Shown here: piece after piece, positions 36,081 through 46,166 of the stretch
Layout of the letters: every line of letters begins with the position of its first letter
How positions within the stretch are numbered: position 1 is the first letter of the stretch
Assembly: GCA_032207245.1 (NCBI GenBank)
Contig: CM063509.1
Location: 395,501 to 459,500 of the forward strand
Origin: Pardosa pseudoannulata
Lineage: Eukaryota; Arthropoda; Arachnida; Araneae; Lycosidae
Length of the DNA: 64,000 nt
Direction: 5' to 3'
The notes under the pieces: generated by a model
Told to the model about the DNA's origin: nothing
The model's database searches: none
What the model saw: the letters and a program-made list of their open reading frames with translations, nothing else
Translations under genes and position numbers: made by a program

Positions 36081-39074
36081 TCAGGTGGGAAAAGATGATG
36101 AAATGTGAGGCCAAGGCTTCATATGATCAGCTGCGGTCGATGTAGTATTGGGTCCGGGATGTTGACCTAGCTTTCGCACATCATATCTGTCGTTTGTCTT
36201 CACTGCAGTAACTTCGTAGGGACCGTAAAATTTTGAGTACAATTTGGAACCAGTCGAAAATTGTGTTTTTTGAATAGCTACTAAGTCACCAATCTTGTAA
36301 GTATTTGGTTTTTTTCGACGTTTGTTGTATTGAATTTGGGAACGCTGTTGATGTTCGAGAATATTTTTTCTTGCTGTGTCTCGGAGGTTATGTTTTTCTT
36401 GCATGATGATGTTTGAATACTCTTCGTCCAATATTTGTTTGATACGTAAATCTTCTTTATTTTTCATTTTGATACCAATCATTAGCTCAAATGGGGTAAA
36501 ATGCGTGGTCGTCGAGGTGGTACTATTTAATATTCTTTGGACGTCGGGAACAAATTTAAACCATTTTGCTGGATCGTCGATGGATAGTTTAGCTAGTACA
36601 GGTAGTAAAACTCCTTGTAAACGCTCTACCTGGCCGTTGCCTCTTGGTATACCGGTAGTAATTACTGCGTGATCGATGTTTTCTTGGGAGCAATATTCAG
36701 CGAAATCGGAGGATGTAAAAGCTGAACCACGATCTGATATGATTCGTGATGGGTTACCAAATGTAATACTTTGCAGTTTGAGCTTTTCAATTGCATCGCG
36801 GGATGCTGTTGATTTGACGGGATATAACCACGTAAACTTGGTGAAAGCATCTACGACACTGAAAATGTATTGATAAGTCTTGTTCGTCGTCGGGAGTGGT
36901 CCTAGAAAGTCAATATGGTATGTTGATAATGGAATGTCACCTTTCGGAATGGAGTGTAAAAGACCTTCCTTCTTTCCGCGTTTTTTGTTACAGAGGATGC
37001 ACTCGATACAATTGGCAATTACATTCTCAATCTGTCGTCGGGCTTGTGGAATGTAAAAATCTTGACTGAAAAGGTCTTGAGTTTTAGCAACTGCGAAATG
37101 GCCTTTGTTGTGAATTAAGCGTATGATCTCAGTTTGCATGATTTGGGGTACAACAATTAATTCACGATCTTTCTCGATTTTGTAAACAAGGTTATTTTTT
37201 AGTATATGTTCGGAGTCTTGTCCGGTTTTAATTAGGATTTTGAGTGTTTTGATGTAGTCATCTTCGCTTTGTGCTTTAGAGATTTGTGATGTAAGATCTG
37301 CATCAAGACATGTCGTTAAGTAAACGGGATTTCGACTTAAAGCGTCGGCATGTTGTAAAAATTTTCCAGGACGGTGTATAATTTCAAAATCGAATTCGTC
37401 CAAATACATTGCCCATCTGGCAATTTTGGGGGTAAGATCTCTTTTTTGCAATGTTTGCTGGAAAGCAGCGCAGTCAGTCACGATTTTAAATTTGCTTCCT
37501 AAAAGATAATTTCGAAATTTCTTTACCGCTTCAATAACGGCAAGTGCTTCAAGCTCGTAGCTAGAATATTTTGACTGCTGTGGCGAGGTCTTCCTACTCA
37601 TATAATGTATGGGATGCCACTTGTCATCATCATCGGATTTTTGTAATAGGACAGCACCAAGGCCAAAAGAACTTGCGTCTGTGTGCAATTCTAGAGGTGA
37701 ATTTTGGTTAAAAATATGCAAAACTGGTTGATTCGAAAGAGAATCCTTGAGGGCAAGAAAAGCTTGATGTTGTTCAGGGCCAAAATGGAAAGATGCGTCA
37801 TTTCTGAGCATATCAGACAAAGGTCGCGCAATCAGTGAGTAATTCTTTATGAATTTTCGAAAATATCCTGTTAAGCCCAGGAAACTTTGAACCTGTTTCA
37901 ACGTCTTCGGCAAAGGAAAATTTTGAACGGCAAGTGTTTTCGACGGTGATGGTTTGATTGTATTATTCTCGATTACATATCCAAGAAATTCAATGCGGCG
38001 CTGTAAGAATTGGCATTTCTTAAGATTCAAAATTAAACCAAAGTCCGATGCTACTTCTAATACACGTTGTAATTTTTGGAGACCGTCGGCTTCATCCTGT
38101 GAGGGTATTATGATATCGTCCATGTAGATGATAACGATTTTTTCACGAATGAGATCGCGAAACACTCTGGAAACAAATCTTTGGAAGACACTAGGACTAT
38201 TGGAGAGACCAAACGGGACTTTCAAAAACTCATATTGGCCTTCGTGGGTGACGAACGAGGTGTATTTTGTGCTGTTAGGGTTCATCGAAACATGGAAAAA
38301 ACCGTTCTTCAAATCAAGCGAGCTAAACACTTTGGCTTGTTGCAACTGGTCCAAAGCTTCGTCAATGAGCGGGATGGGAAATTTATCTCGAATTATTTTT
38401 TTGTTAAGGCGTCTATAATCCACGCAAAGTCGGTATAAGCCATTTTTCTTCTTACACAGAACGATGGGGGAAGCATAATCAGAACAACTATTCGCAATTA
38501 TGCCAGCGTCTAACCATTCCTGTATCTGTTTTTCAACAATTTTTTGTTCCGCAAATGGCAATCTACGAGGTCTTTGGGCCACTGGGACATCATCTGTCAA
38601 AATTAGAGTCATTTGTAAATCAGTTTGTTTAGTTCCACGAGGCTTGTAATTATTTATCAGGGTTGACAACTGTGTTTTGAGATTCGGATCTAGAATGTGA
38701 CTCAAGTCGTAGGACGATGTATCTACTGAATCAGCTAAATATGAAAATGGGTATGCTGAATTGTCAATAAGTGCATTTTTACTCATTGTCGAATGTTGTT
38801 GGGAATTTATACGAGAAGTAATACAAGTTTGATCAACGTTGTGGGTTGGTGAACTGGTTACAATAAAAGTAGTAGTCTTCGTCAACGATACAACACCATG
38901 GGAAATATTCAAATCACCTTGCGCCAGTACATCAGCACCAATCAACATAGGAAATTGCAAAGCCGTATTCGGGACAACACAAATATCAGAATGAAATTCA
39001 AAACCATCGATAAAAATAGAAGCTGAAAATGAACCTAATGGTTTCACCGTAGTATTTCCTAAACCGTGCAACAA
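36081..39074 (-). CDS. Ty3/Gypsy Pol: protease end, RT, RNase H, integrase
   Basis: The 997-residue listed frame is really open further upstream, to about 39131, where it overlaps the end of ORF1 in the +1 frame. The start codon given is a TTG and probably not used. Residues 1-60 hold the retropepsin C-terminal half (MLIGADVL). Reverse transcriptase follows, with LCVDYRRLNK and the YMDD box at about 316. RNase H has HTDASSFGLGAV and HADALSR. The integrase zinc finger has HNKGHF and CIECILC. The integrase core has D in IDFLGPL (about 720), D in ISDRGSAF (about 778) and E in GNGQVERLQG (about 815). All expected catalytic residues are present. Confidence 0.93.
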   Translation of the reverse strand: MLHGLGNTTVKPLGSFSASIFIDGFEFHSDICVVPNTALQFPMLIGADVLAQGDLNISHGVVSLTKTTTFIVTSSPTHNVDQTCITSRINSQQHSTMSKNALIDNSAYPFSYLADSVDTSSYDLSHILDPNLKTQLSTLINNYKPRGTKQTDLQMTLILTDDVPVAQRPRRLPFAEQKIVEKQIQEWLDAGIIANSCSDYASPIVLCKKKNGLYRLCVDYRRLNKKIIRDKFPIPLIDEALDQLQQAKVFSSLDLKNGFFHVSMNPNSTKYTSFVTHEGQYEFLKVPFGLSNSPSVFQRFVSRVFRDLIREKIVIIYMDDIIIPSQDEADGLQKLQRVLEVASDFGLILNLKKCQFLQRRIEFLGYVIENNTIKPSPSKTLAVQNFPLPKTLKQVQSFLGLTGYFRKFIKNYSLIARPLSDMLRNDASFHFGPEQHQAFLALKDSLSNQPVLHIFNQNSPLELHTDASSFGLGAVLLQKSDDDDKWHPIHYMSRKTSPQQSKYSSYELEALAVIEAVKKFRNYLLGSKFKIVTDCAAFQQTLQKRDLTPKIARWAMYLDEFDFEIIHRPGKFLQHADALSRNPVYLTTCLDADLTSQISKAQSEDDYIKTLKILIKTGQDSEHILKNNLVYKIEKDRELIVVPQIMQTEIIRLIHNKGHFAVAKTQDLFSQDFYIPQARRQIENVIANCIECILCNKKRGKKEGLLHSIPKGDIPLSTYHIDFLGPLPTTNKTYQYIFSVVDAFTKFTWLYPVKSTASRDAIEKLKLQSITFGNPSRIISDRGSAFTSSDFAEYCSQENIDHAVITTGIPRGNGQVERLQGVLLPVLAKLSIDDPAKWFKFVPDVQRILNSTTSTTTHFTPFELMIGIKMKNKEDLRIKQILDEEYSNIIMQEKHNLRDTARKNILEHQQRSQIQYNKRRKKPNTYKIGDLVAIQKTQFSTGSKLYSKFYGPYEVTAVKTNDRYDVRKLGQHPGPNTTSTAADHMKPWPHISSSFPT

Positions 39075-39099
39075 AACGTTTGACTCATCTAAAAAACAG

Positions 39100-40689
39100 T
39101 TAGGAACAATTTTTTCTAAAAATCTCTTCCTTCAACAGTGTTTTGTTCGACGCAGTGTCAACAACAGCAGAAATTTGGATATTGTTGATTGTTACAGTCT
39201 TGGCGAATAAACTAGTAGAATTTTGGGGATGCACAATTGTAACATGTGATTGTACCTTCTTAGACGGACAATTAGCCGCTTTATGTGAACCAAATTGTTT
39301 GCATTCAAAACATTTCATTCCTCGGTCTTTATTAGGACATAAACTGGAGATGTGATTTCGTTCACCGCAATTGTAACATAATTTTTCCATTAATTTGGGT
39401 AAGCGTGGTGCAGTGTTACCAGCAAAAGTCTGAGGTTTTGAGGTAAAATTATTCTGATTATTTTTTTCTTCAGTAAAATTTTTACGATTATCTGTAGAAA
39501 ATTTATTATTGAAATGCTTATGAGGTTTAAAAGAACGATGAAAATTATTTTCTGATTTGACATCCGCTAAATAAAGCTTTTCAAAGGAACGTAACTTTTG
39601 TTTAAATTCGGAAATGTTAACACAACCATATAAAATTAGTTTAGCTTGAGAGTCTGGTAAACCGGAAATACAATACTCAATTAGCGATTCGTCATCAATG
39701 TTACCTTGACTCGCTAACGCACGCATTGAGATAAAATATTCTGTAACAGTTTCATTTCGCTTCAATTTTCGAGAACTAAGTATTTTATGGACATCAATGG
39801 ATGAAATTTTTGTGCCAAATTCAGTTTTAAGGTGCTCTTTAAGATTATCAAAAGAAGTAATATTTTTCAAAGACAATACAAAAATACGAGCTGGATCAAT
39901 TAATAATTTTTTTGTAATCAAAACTTTTTGTACGTCATCATTGAGACCGTAAGTAGAAAACAATTCTTCTAAATCAAAAATAAAATTGTTCACAGAATAG
40001 GCATCTTTTCCTGAAAAAGAACGTGTAATTTCGCTTATCTGTGGTAACAGAAACCAAAACGAATGACCGTCGAATCTGCTAGCTGCTGGAAAGTTCATAT
40101 AATTGTTTGAATCACCACGAACAAGAACAGAATTTGTTTCCTTTCCATCGCAAAGGTCGACGCGAGAGGAAAATTGCTGAGACAGACTGTCTGCAACGTC
40201 GGTGGCTGTAGCAAGCTGGTGATGAGGGGGAGAAACAGATATTGGCGCTTTCGATTCATCACCGGAAATGATTTTGCCTGCTAAGTTTGAAGCGGTGGGA
40301 GAAGAAATACTTTCGGTTTGAATATCATCGTCGGAAGAAAAAATTTCAATCGTACTTCGAAAGGAGGTAAGATCAGACAGGAATTCAAAAATTCTGTCAC
40401 ACAAAATTTGTTCGGATCCGGTAAAGTCAATATGCAAGAAATTACACACACAAATAAAATCAGCTAATGTAAATGTTTCGAGAATTTTTTGTTTTCGTTT
40501 TACAACATCAAAATTTTCTGGGAAGTTTGTAAATTGTCTGAGTCTTTTACGTGTCGACCGGTCAAATGGTAGGTCCGACACGACGTCATTTAATAATTTA
40601 ATACTTCGAGTACTTCCACATTTTAAAGATCGAGAAATTAATGGAATGTCATTTAGCGATATTGTCGCCATTTTTAAAATAATATGCAA
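39100..40689 (-). CDS. Ty3/Gypsy Gag with start of protease
   Basis: This is a 529-residue frame. Its first 60 residues are basic and the middle is a retrotransposon Gag capsid region (FDNLKEHLKTEFG, VTEYFISMRALA). Two CCHC zinc knuckles follow near 436-475 (CYNCGERNHISSLC and CFECKQFGSHKAANC), for RNA binding. The protease active site is near 510 in VVDTASNK, where DTA replaces the commoner DTG. The frame stops at 39100 inside the protease. The rest of the protease lies in the +1 frame of the Pol ORF, so a +1 frameshift is needed to join them. The leader to 40921 holds no other gene. An upstream TTG may be included in the listed start (MHIILKM); the internal ATG at residue 7 is an alternative. 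Confidence 0.9.
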   Translation of the reverse strand: MHIILKMATISLNDIPLISRSLKCGSTRSIKLLNDVVSDLPFDRSTRKRLRQFTNFPENFDVVKRKQKILETFTLADFICVCNFLHIDFTGSEQILCDRIFEFLSDLTSFRSTIEIFSSDDDIQTESISSPTASNLAGKIISGDESKAPISVSPPHHQLATATDVADSLSQQFSSRVDLCDGKETNSVLVRGDSNNYMNFPAASRFDGHSFWFLLPQISEITRSFSGKDAYSVNNFIFDLEELFSTYGLNDDVQKVLITKKLLIDPARIFVLSLKNITSFDNLKEHLKTEFGTKISSIDVHKILSSRKLKRNETVTEYFISMRALASQGNIDDESLIEYCISGLPDSQAKLILYGCVNISEFKQKLRSFEKLYLADVKSENNFHRSFKPHKHFNNKFSTDNRKNFTEEKNNQNNFTSKPQTFAGNTAPRLPKLMEKLCYNCGERNHISSLCPNKDRGMKCFECKQFGSHKAANCPSKKVQSHVTIVHPQNSTSLFAKTVTINNIQISAVVDTASNKTLLKEEIFRKNCS

Positions 40690-40900
40690 AGGAACGGACT
40701 CACCAGAGTTGAATAGTCATGCGTCAAGTCGTCGGCAAATTGAAGTCGTTCATATCAGAATAATCCAGGGAAAAAAAACAGGTCCAACAGTCTTATAGTC
40801 CAAACGGCAAAATAAAAATGTTCAAAAGGAAACGCAGAATGTCCAAGTCAGGAATCATCTTCGTAGAAGGCGTCGAAACCAAAAGCGCGTAGGTCGTCAA

Positions 40901-40915
40901 GAACTTCTGATACCA
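40901..40915 (-). other. Candidate primer binding site of Ty3/Gypsy element
   Basis: TGGTATCAGAAGTTC on minus lies five bases inside the 5' LTR. The TGG start complements a tRNA CCA end. It resembles, but is not identical to, initiator methionine-type sites; the tRNA is not assigned. Confidence 0.55.
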
Positions 40916-40920
40916 TTATT

Positions 40921-41193
40921 TGTTAGGATTGAGAGAGCAATTCTAGGTTTCATGGACGTAACAATCGTTTATTACAAATACGGACGGTTACACAAAAAAC
41001 AAATACATAAATTTACGTCGAATGAAAAAATAAGTTTAGATATTAGCGTCAAAACAAAAGGTCGAAAGATGCGTCTACTCCTTTCGCCGTCTCTCTCTCA
41101 TCGTTGTTCCGCGTGTTCTGTCTCTGGCACGCCACTCTGTGTTGCGCGCGCAGTCCAATCGGAGTACAGCGGAGATGAGGTGTTCTCTCCCTT

Positions 41194-41197
<4 letters not shown>
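40921..41197 (-). repeat. 5' LTR of Ty3/Gypsy element
   Basis: This 277-bp copy is identical to 35548-35824. It is followed directly by (TA)n. Confidence 0.95.

Positions 41198-41272
<75 letters not shown>
41198..41272. repeat. (TA)n microsatellite
   Basis: About 75 bases of pure TA follow the Gypsy LTR. The long Tyr-Ile ORFs across it on both strands are read-through of the repeat and not genes. Confidence 0.95.
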
Positions 41273-41276
<4 letters not shown>

Positions 41277-41926
41277 CAATTCAGTTTTAATGAAAATATC
41301 AGTTCATTTAGAAAAACAAAAAGAGTGACATTGCCAATCATGGATTATTGAAAATATATCAACATTATTACTTCTAAAATTTACTCCAAAGTTGCAGTAA
41401 AAGTTCAAATTGCTTATTAAAATATTTAAAAAAGCATAGAAATTGACACGATATATTTTTAATTTATCATTTTTTAATTACAGAATTTAAACCTAAAAAT
41501 TGTTTCCATGCTTACATAATACTTAAAAAAAAAAAGGAAATATAACTGTTATAAATATTTAAATTAATTTTGTTCACTAATTAATACCCAAAAGCTATTT
41601 AACTTACAGTAGAACTAAAATTGATTTAAAATTCAAACTAAATCTTATAAACTAGCTTTTCATTTTGAAAAATACTTGACAACCAATGCAAAATTAATAA
41701 ATTTTAATTAATAAATAACTTCCTTTATGACAATAAAGTATGGAGATAATTAAAAAAAGAATATTTTAATTTTAGAATTAAATCTCCCAGACAATTTAAG
41801 TTGCAATATTGCAGATTGGTACTGATAATAGCCATTCTAATGATATGTTTCATTATATAGTATGCCGAACTAGTTGTCATAATAATGTTAAATACAAAAT
41901 TTCATCATTTTTAGCTATGCTCCACA
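41273..41926. other. AT-rich region, nothing recognised
   Basis: No ORF, RNA gene or repeat was identified. Confidence 0.4.
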
Positions 41927-42002
41927 ATGTCATGATTGTTAATCATGACATGAAGCATGAATCATATTTAACAAATTTCATGTTACATTGAAATTTGTTA
42001 AA
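41927..42002. repeat. Pair of perfect hairpins
   Basis: 41927-41937 and 41941-41951 form an 11-bp perfect inverted repeat around loop GTT (ATGTCATGATT). Just downstream 41967-41980 and 41989-42002 form a 14-bp perfect stem (TTTAACAAATTTCA) with an 8-base loop. They could be subterminal structure of a small non-autonomous element. The following sequence carries degenerate repeats. Confidence 0.7.
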
Positions 42003-42741
42003 TGGGGTAAAGAATGCAATCAAAAAGAGAAGAACAGATCAAGATGTCAAAGCCTATAAATATAAAATTTCAACATTTTATGGTTAATTGTTTTTAAGAT
42101 ATGACTGTTAAAGCTGCTTAAGGAAACACCGTTCCTTCCGCTTTCTAAAAAATTATAAAAAACTTAGATATACACGGAAATTTGCAAAAACACATTCATT
42201 TATTACCAACTACAGAAATTGCCATCAGCAAAAAAAGAAACCATGCAAAAAACACATGTTGCCATTCTAAAAATAAACCAATAAAAACAATACACTTTTA
42301 ACAATGACCAAAAATGAAAAATTTCAAATTAACATACATTATTGCATGTTATATTGATATTTCCTTTATATAGAATTCAGTTTGCAATAAGAAAAAGAGG
42401 AGCATAGCAAGATGTTATAATAGCCCTTAATACTAAATTTCAACATTATACGGCTAATTGTTTTTGAGTTATGACACCATAGCATTTATATACATAATAT
42501 CAGTGTTTTTCTATATAAAGTGCCCAAATTGCAATTCAATGAGGAAAGCTAAATTAGATGTTATCCTAGTCTTAAATTTAAGATTTTGACCTTCTGTAGC
42601 TAATTATTTTTCAGTCCCAGAGCATAATTACCTATTGTACAGAGATTTTGGTATGCAACCAAAGGAATAGTGCACAACTGGACATAATTATTCCTACAAA
42701 ATTATTTACACTTTCTAAAACTAATAGTTTTTGAGTTATGT

Positions 42742-42782
<41 letters not shown>
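42003..42782. repeat. Degenerate repeat segment ending in (TA)n
   Basis: A phrase of the form AAATTTCAACATTTTATGGTTAATTGTTTTTGAGTTATGAC appears near 42065-42105, 42433-42475 and, more diverged, 42570-42625. A partial version (AATAGTTTTTGAGTTATG) lies at 42723-42741. Each is preceded by a purine-rich stretch such as AGAAAAAGAGGAGCA. The segment ends in a TA run at 42748-42782. Confidence 0.6.
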
Positions 42783-42785
<3 letters not shown>

Positions 42786-44009
42786 TGCACTTACAGATAT
42801 AAAGAAAAAGCTAGTCTAAACTAGTTCAGGAAGGGTCAAAACTGATAGTTTTAAAGTTTCCTTGTACATACATACAAACATCATGCTTGATATGTAAAAA
42901 ATTCAGTCAGATGCAGTTAAAATAAATATTTTCATTGAAATTTATCAGGATTACAATACTTCCTTTTACTTAGTACAATGAAGTGAAAACCTGTTTGTAA
43001 CAAAATGTAATCAAATTAAATAAAAGAATTCAAATATAATTAAAATTACTATATTTAATGTTATGTGCCACACAAAATATTACTGGTAAATAAACGATGA
43101 CTCAAAATGAAACAGTAGAAAATATTTAATAACACAGTTCCACATTAATCATTCAGATGAAAAGTCTTTACAGCTTGTGGCATGTAAAAAGCAGCCAAAG
43201 AAATTGGCTAGCTCAGAGTTCAGATTTAAATGTTATTTATCAATAAATTAAATATTAAATTTACTGAAAAAATTGACATTTAGAACATGCCACAAGCATC
43301 TGCATAACAACACAAAGGCAAAAAGAAGTAGAATTAGCTGGCAGTGTAGATTTTTTATAATAACTTTATCGCATGGATCAAAATTTCTTATTTACAAATC
43401 TACACGAGCAATGTCAAGAAATAAAGACAGTAACATATAAATTACTTATATAAATACCTTTGCAATTCAGAAAGAATTAAATTATATTATTTGCAGAATT
43501 TGTTTCTTAATTTTTAGCTTTTATGCTTTAAGAAAATTAAATTGAACAGATCTATAGTTACATAAGATGTTTTTTTACCCATTATATAGATATAAAATTT
43601 TTTAACTTACATTGCATAAATGCCAAATAATTCGGTCTGTAATTAATCTAAATAATTATTTGTAATTAAAAACTAACGATTTACATAGAAAATATTAAAT
43701 AACAACACGAAAAATTTGTTTACTCAACCTTCGCAAGCGAGAATATAAATTCATATTGCTACAATAATGAATTATTCACAATACCCACAATTAGAATTGT
43801 TTCCATTATATTTTAATCTCACTGTATATTCACTACTTATTTGGAAAGCATTTGTTAAACTAACAAATACTGTAACATCTTAAAATATGAACTCGAATAT
43901 GCACTCAATACAAGTGCTCTAAAGTCAATTAGATATATTAAGTGTAATACTTAAATATATTTGTATTAAAATGAATAAAATTGAAAACTATTACCATATA
44001 AATTACCAT
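42783..44009. other. AT-rich region, nothing recognised
   Basis: No ORF or repeat was identified in this stretch. Confidence 0.4.
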
Positions 44010-44310
44010 CAAGTGTTTTCGTCACTTTACCACTTTTAACGAAATGTTTTTCGCCACTAGCGCCAACTGCGCAGAGAACTGAAACATATTACGATCTGCA
44101 CATTACCATCTCCCCGAAGGAAGCCAGAAAATATTTCTCGCCATCGCCAGAGCGCCAAAGGATTTTTTGACACATTACCCAAAGACCGTAAGGTTGTCTT
44201 GAATGTGACAAAATCGTCATGTACGAGCATTTGCGGTTACGCGTAGTATCACCTATTAATTCTCTGATTATTTTGGCTTTTATCGGATTTTAATTTGTTT
44301 GTAAGTATGT
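44010..44310 (+). promoter_or_regulatory. CpG-containing patch with splice donor: possible promoter and non-coding first exon
   Basis: After several kilobases of AT-rich DNA this patch has many CG dinucleotides (TTTTCGCCACTAGCGCC, ATCGCCAGAGCGCC, TTGCGGTTACGCG). It ends in the strong donor-like sequence GTAAGTATG at 44301. There is no open frame across it. It could be a 5' UTR exon of a plus-strand transcript or part of an unknown mobile element. The GC-rich flank continues at 44400-44520 up to the transposon at 44526. Confidence 0.3.
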
Positions 44311-44696
44311 TCTAATTTGTTATTTAGTTTAGTTTGAAGTAAAAAATAATTATTAGTATTCTTATATTTATTGTTATTATTTCTTCATTTTTATGGCACT
44401 AGTGTAGTATAATGTCCTTCCTTGGCTACCGAACGCATTTGGCGTAACGCGTTTGGCGCTTTCCGCCAAAGGGATCGACGCGGGGCGTGGCTTACGCGAG
44501 TTCGGCTACATCGAAATCGTAGAATGAGGAATTTGCACATGTGGGTGATTTGAATAACTTAGTGTTTTTCTGATAATTTCAGACTCGTAGATTCCAAAAA
44601 TGTTCTCAAAAATGTAAAAAACTGGGTCCATCATTTAAAAAATTAATTTTAAAGTTAAGCGAAAATCACGTGACATCAAAACGCTCCGTGATTGGT

Positions 44697-44720
44697 TGTG
44701 ATGTCATCGTTCATGCAGAC
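44697..44720 (+). repeat. Left subterminal inverted repeat of the THAP-bearing transposon
   Basis: TGTGATGTCATCGTTCATGC and the next four bases pair, with one mismatch, to 46143-46166 read in reverse. The core is close to a CRE-like TGACGTCA site. It lies upstream of both exons, so it may be a shared promoter element or a transposase site. Confidence 0.85.
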
Positions 44721-44872
44721 CAATATTTTTGTATTGCTTTTAAGTGCGCATTATTTTCCGATTTTGTTTTTGCAAGTTCCTGAAATTTTCTAGCTATCAA
44801 AAGTTATTTTTATTTAAACCTGAAGGTTTAGTTTATCGATCTAGATAGCTTAGTTATCTCAGTTTGTCATAA

Positions 44873-45006
44873 ATGTCTCTTCTACCTGGATTTACCAAAA
44901 GACAATCAGACAACCTCCCGAAAATTGACAGCATGTCAATGTTTTCTTTCGTAGCAAAAAACCCGGATTTTATGGGAGCAGAAATACGAGGAATTAAAAC
45001 CCAAAG
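44873..45006 (+). pseudogene. Orphan first exon, conserved-looking N-terminus (MSLLPGFTKRQ)
   Basis: The 134-base exon starts at an ATG and encodes 44 residues plus two bases, ending at donor GTATGT (45007). The start MSLLPGFTKRQSDNLPKID has the look of a conserved protein N-terminus. I associate similar starts with arthropod and cnidarian proteins that continue into a SWIM finger and a YqaJ-type nuclease domain, but this is from memory. Neither domain is present here. No acceptor with a matching exon was found before the opposing THAP exon, so the gene appears decapitated by an internal deletion. The overlapping minus ORF at 44854-45036 is a shadow. Confidence 0.55.
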
Positions 45007-45843
45007 GTATGTAAAATCATTTATATTTTTTTCCAATTTTACTTAACATGTATTAATACTTTATTCATGCTAAACACAGCTCTTTTGTTTGTAAACAAAA
45101 ACAAGTCAAATAAATATACATATATCATATACACACATTTGTAGTAGCATTGTTTTTTATAAATAGAGACGGATGTAATATTAAAATAAAAATCAGAGGA
45201 GGTATTTATTGTTAGACCGGTCTCATTAGCCTTCGTGTTGCAAAAAGTAGACCGTAGCACTCCAAAACCAAACCAAAACAAAATCAATTCTTAAATATTT
45301 TAAATATGATGAAAAGAAATTTAAAATCTTTAAACGGCTTTACTTAATTATTTATACATTTTTAAATAGCAATACAATTTTATTGCCTTTAATATTAATG
45401 TCAAGTTAAAAAATGTATAAAATTTCTCAATTTAAATTTAATTTTTAAAGTAATATCATTATTAAGTATTTTAAAAATATTATACTTTTTTTTCAAATTA
45501 GTCACCAATTTAATCGAAAAGTATCACTGTGATTTGATACACAAGAAAGTATGCATCTCTGAAGAAAATATTTATAATACCTTGAAAATACATAACCTTC
45601 CCCTCTCCCGAGTTATTTATTAGATAATTATATGCTTTAGATATTTATAAGTTTTTCGATATTTATATGCTTTATAAAATATTTAATGTACTTGAACTCT
45701 GTGATAATACTCAAAAATTAGCAGTTTTAAAAGTTAAATAGCTGTGGTTAATCAACAATCCTTTTAAAGGGTATAGATGTATTTTTATATACTTTAATTG
45801 TTCTAAATTAGTAATATTTAAACAAAAGCAAGCATTTACTTAC

Positions 45844-46053
45844 CGAGAAATGGTCTTCACAAACCCATAAAGATGATTTATATGATAATTTGGGGTTTAA
45901 TTTCTCATCCCTTTTCATCCCAGTTGTCCAGATTTTACGTGTATGTGGGTCTTTCGGGGCGCTAAAAAATATCTTCTCATTGCAATTAGTTGTTGTATTT
46001 TTACAGAGTGGCACAATACAATATTTAGAGTATGATTTTTTAATGCCAGACAT
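45844..46053 (-). pseudogene. Orphan first exon encoding a THAP zinc-finger domain
   Basis: This 70-codon exon starts at the ATG at 46053 and ends exactly at donor GTAAGTA (45837-45843). It shows the THAP C2CH signature: C-x4-C in YCIVPLC, then the basic/aromatic core with FFSAPKDP and RKIW, then C-x2-H in WVCEDHF. THAP domains bind DNA and form the N-terminus of several transposases (P, Kolobok, ISL2EU types) and of host proteins derived from them. The AVPF-like end of the domain and everything downstream are missing, so it stands alone in the deleted element. Confidence 0.75.
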
Positions 46054-46142
46054 AACAAAAAAATTTCTATTATATGCGATACTTTACACAAAAACAAATT
46101 TAAAAGTCGCCTTTTAACATGTAAACAGCATAGGCGCTCAGT

Positions 46143-46166
46143 GTCTGCATGAACGATGACGTCACA
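46143..46166 (-). repeat. Right subterminal inverted repeat of the THAP-bearing transposon
   Basis: On minus this reads TGTGACGTCATCGTTCATGC and four more bases, the mate of 44697-44720. It contains a perfect TGACGTCA (CRE-type palindrome) and lies about 90 bases upstream of the THAP ATG. Confidence 0.85.

Larger units (their letters stand above)
35548..41197 (-). mobile_element. Ty3/Gypsy LTR retrotransposon, very young insertion
   Basis: LTRs at 35548-35824 and 40921-41197 are both 277 bp and identical by eye. They end TG/CA (TGTTAGG to CTTCACA on plus). The minus strand codes for Gag, protease, reverse transcriptase, RNase H and integrase in Ty3/Gypsy order. A primer-site candidate TGGTATCAGAAGTTC starts at 40915 on minus, five bases inside the 5' LTR. 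The element sits in a TA microsatellite with TATA on both sides. The long frames have no internal stop; only the step from ORF1 to ORF2 is out of frame. Identical LTRs indicate very recent transposition, so the family is probably active. Confidence 0.95.

Noticed and set aside
36376..39355. Plus-strand ORFs inside the Gypsy element
   Set aside because: They are antisense shadows of Gag-Pol.
41075..41351. ORFs with long Tyr-Ile repeats on both strands
   Set aside because: They are read-through of the (TA)n microsatellite next to the Gypsy LTR.
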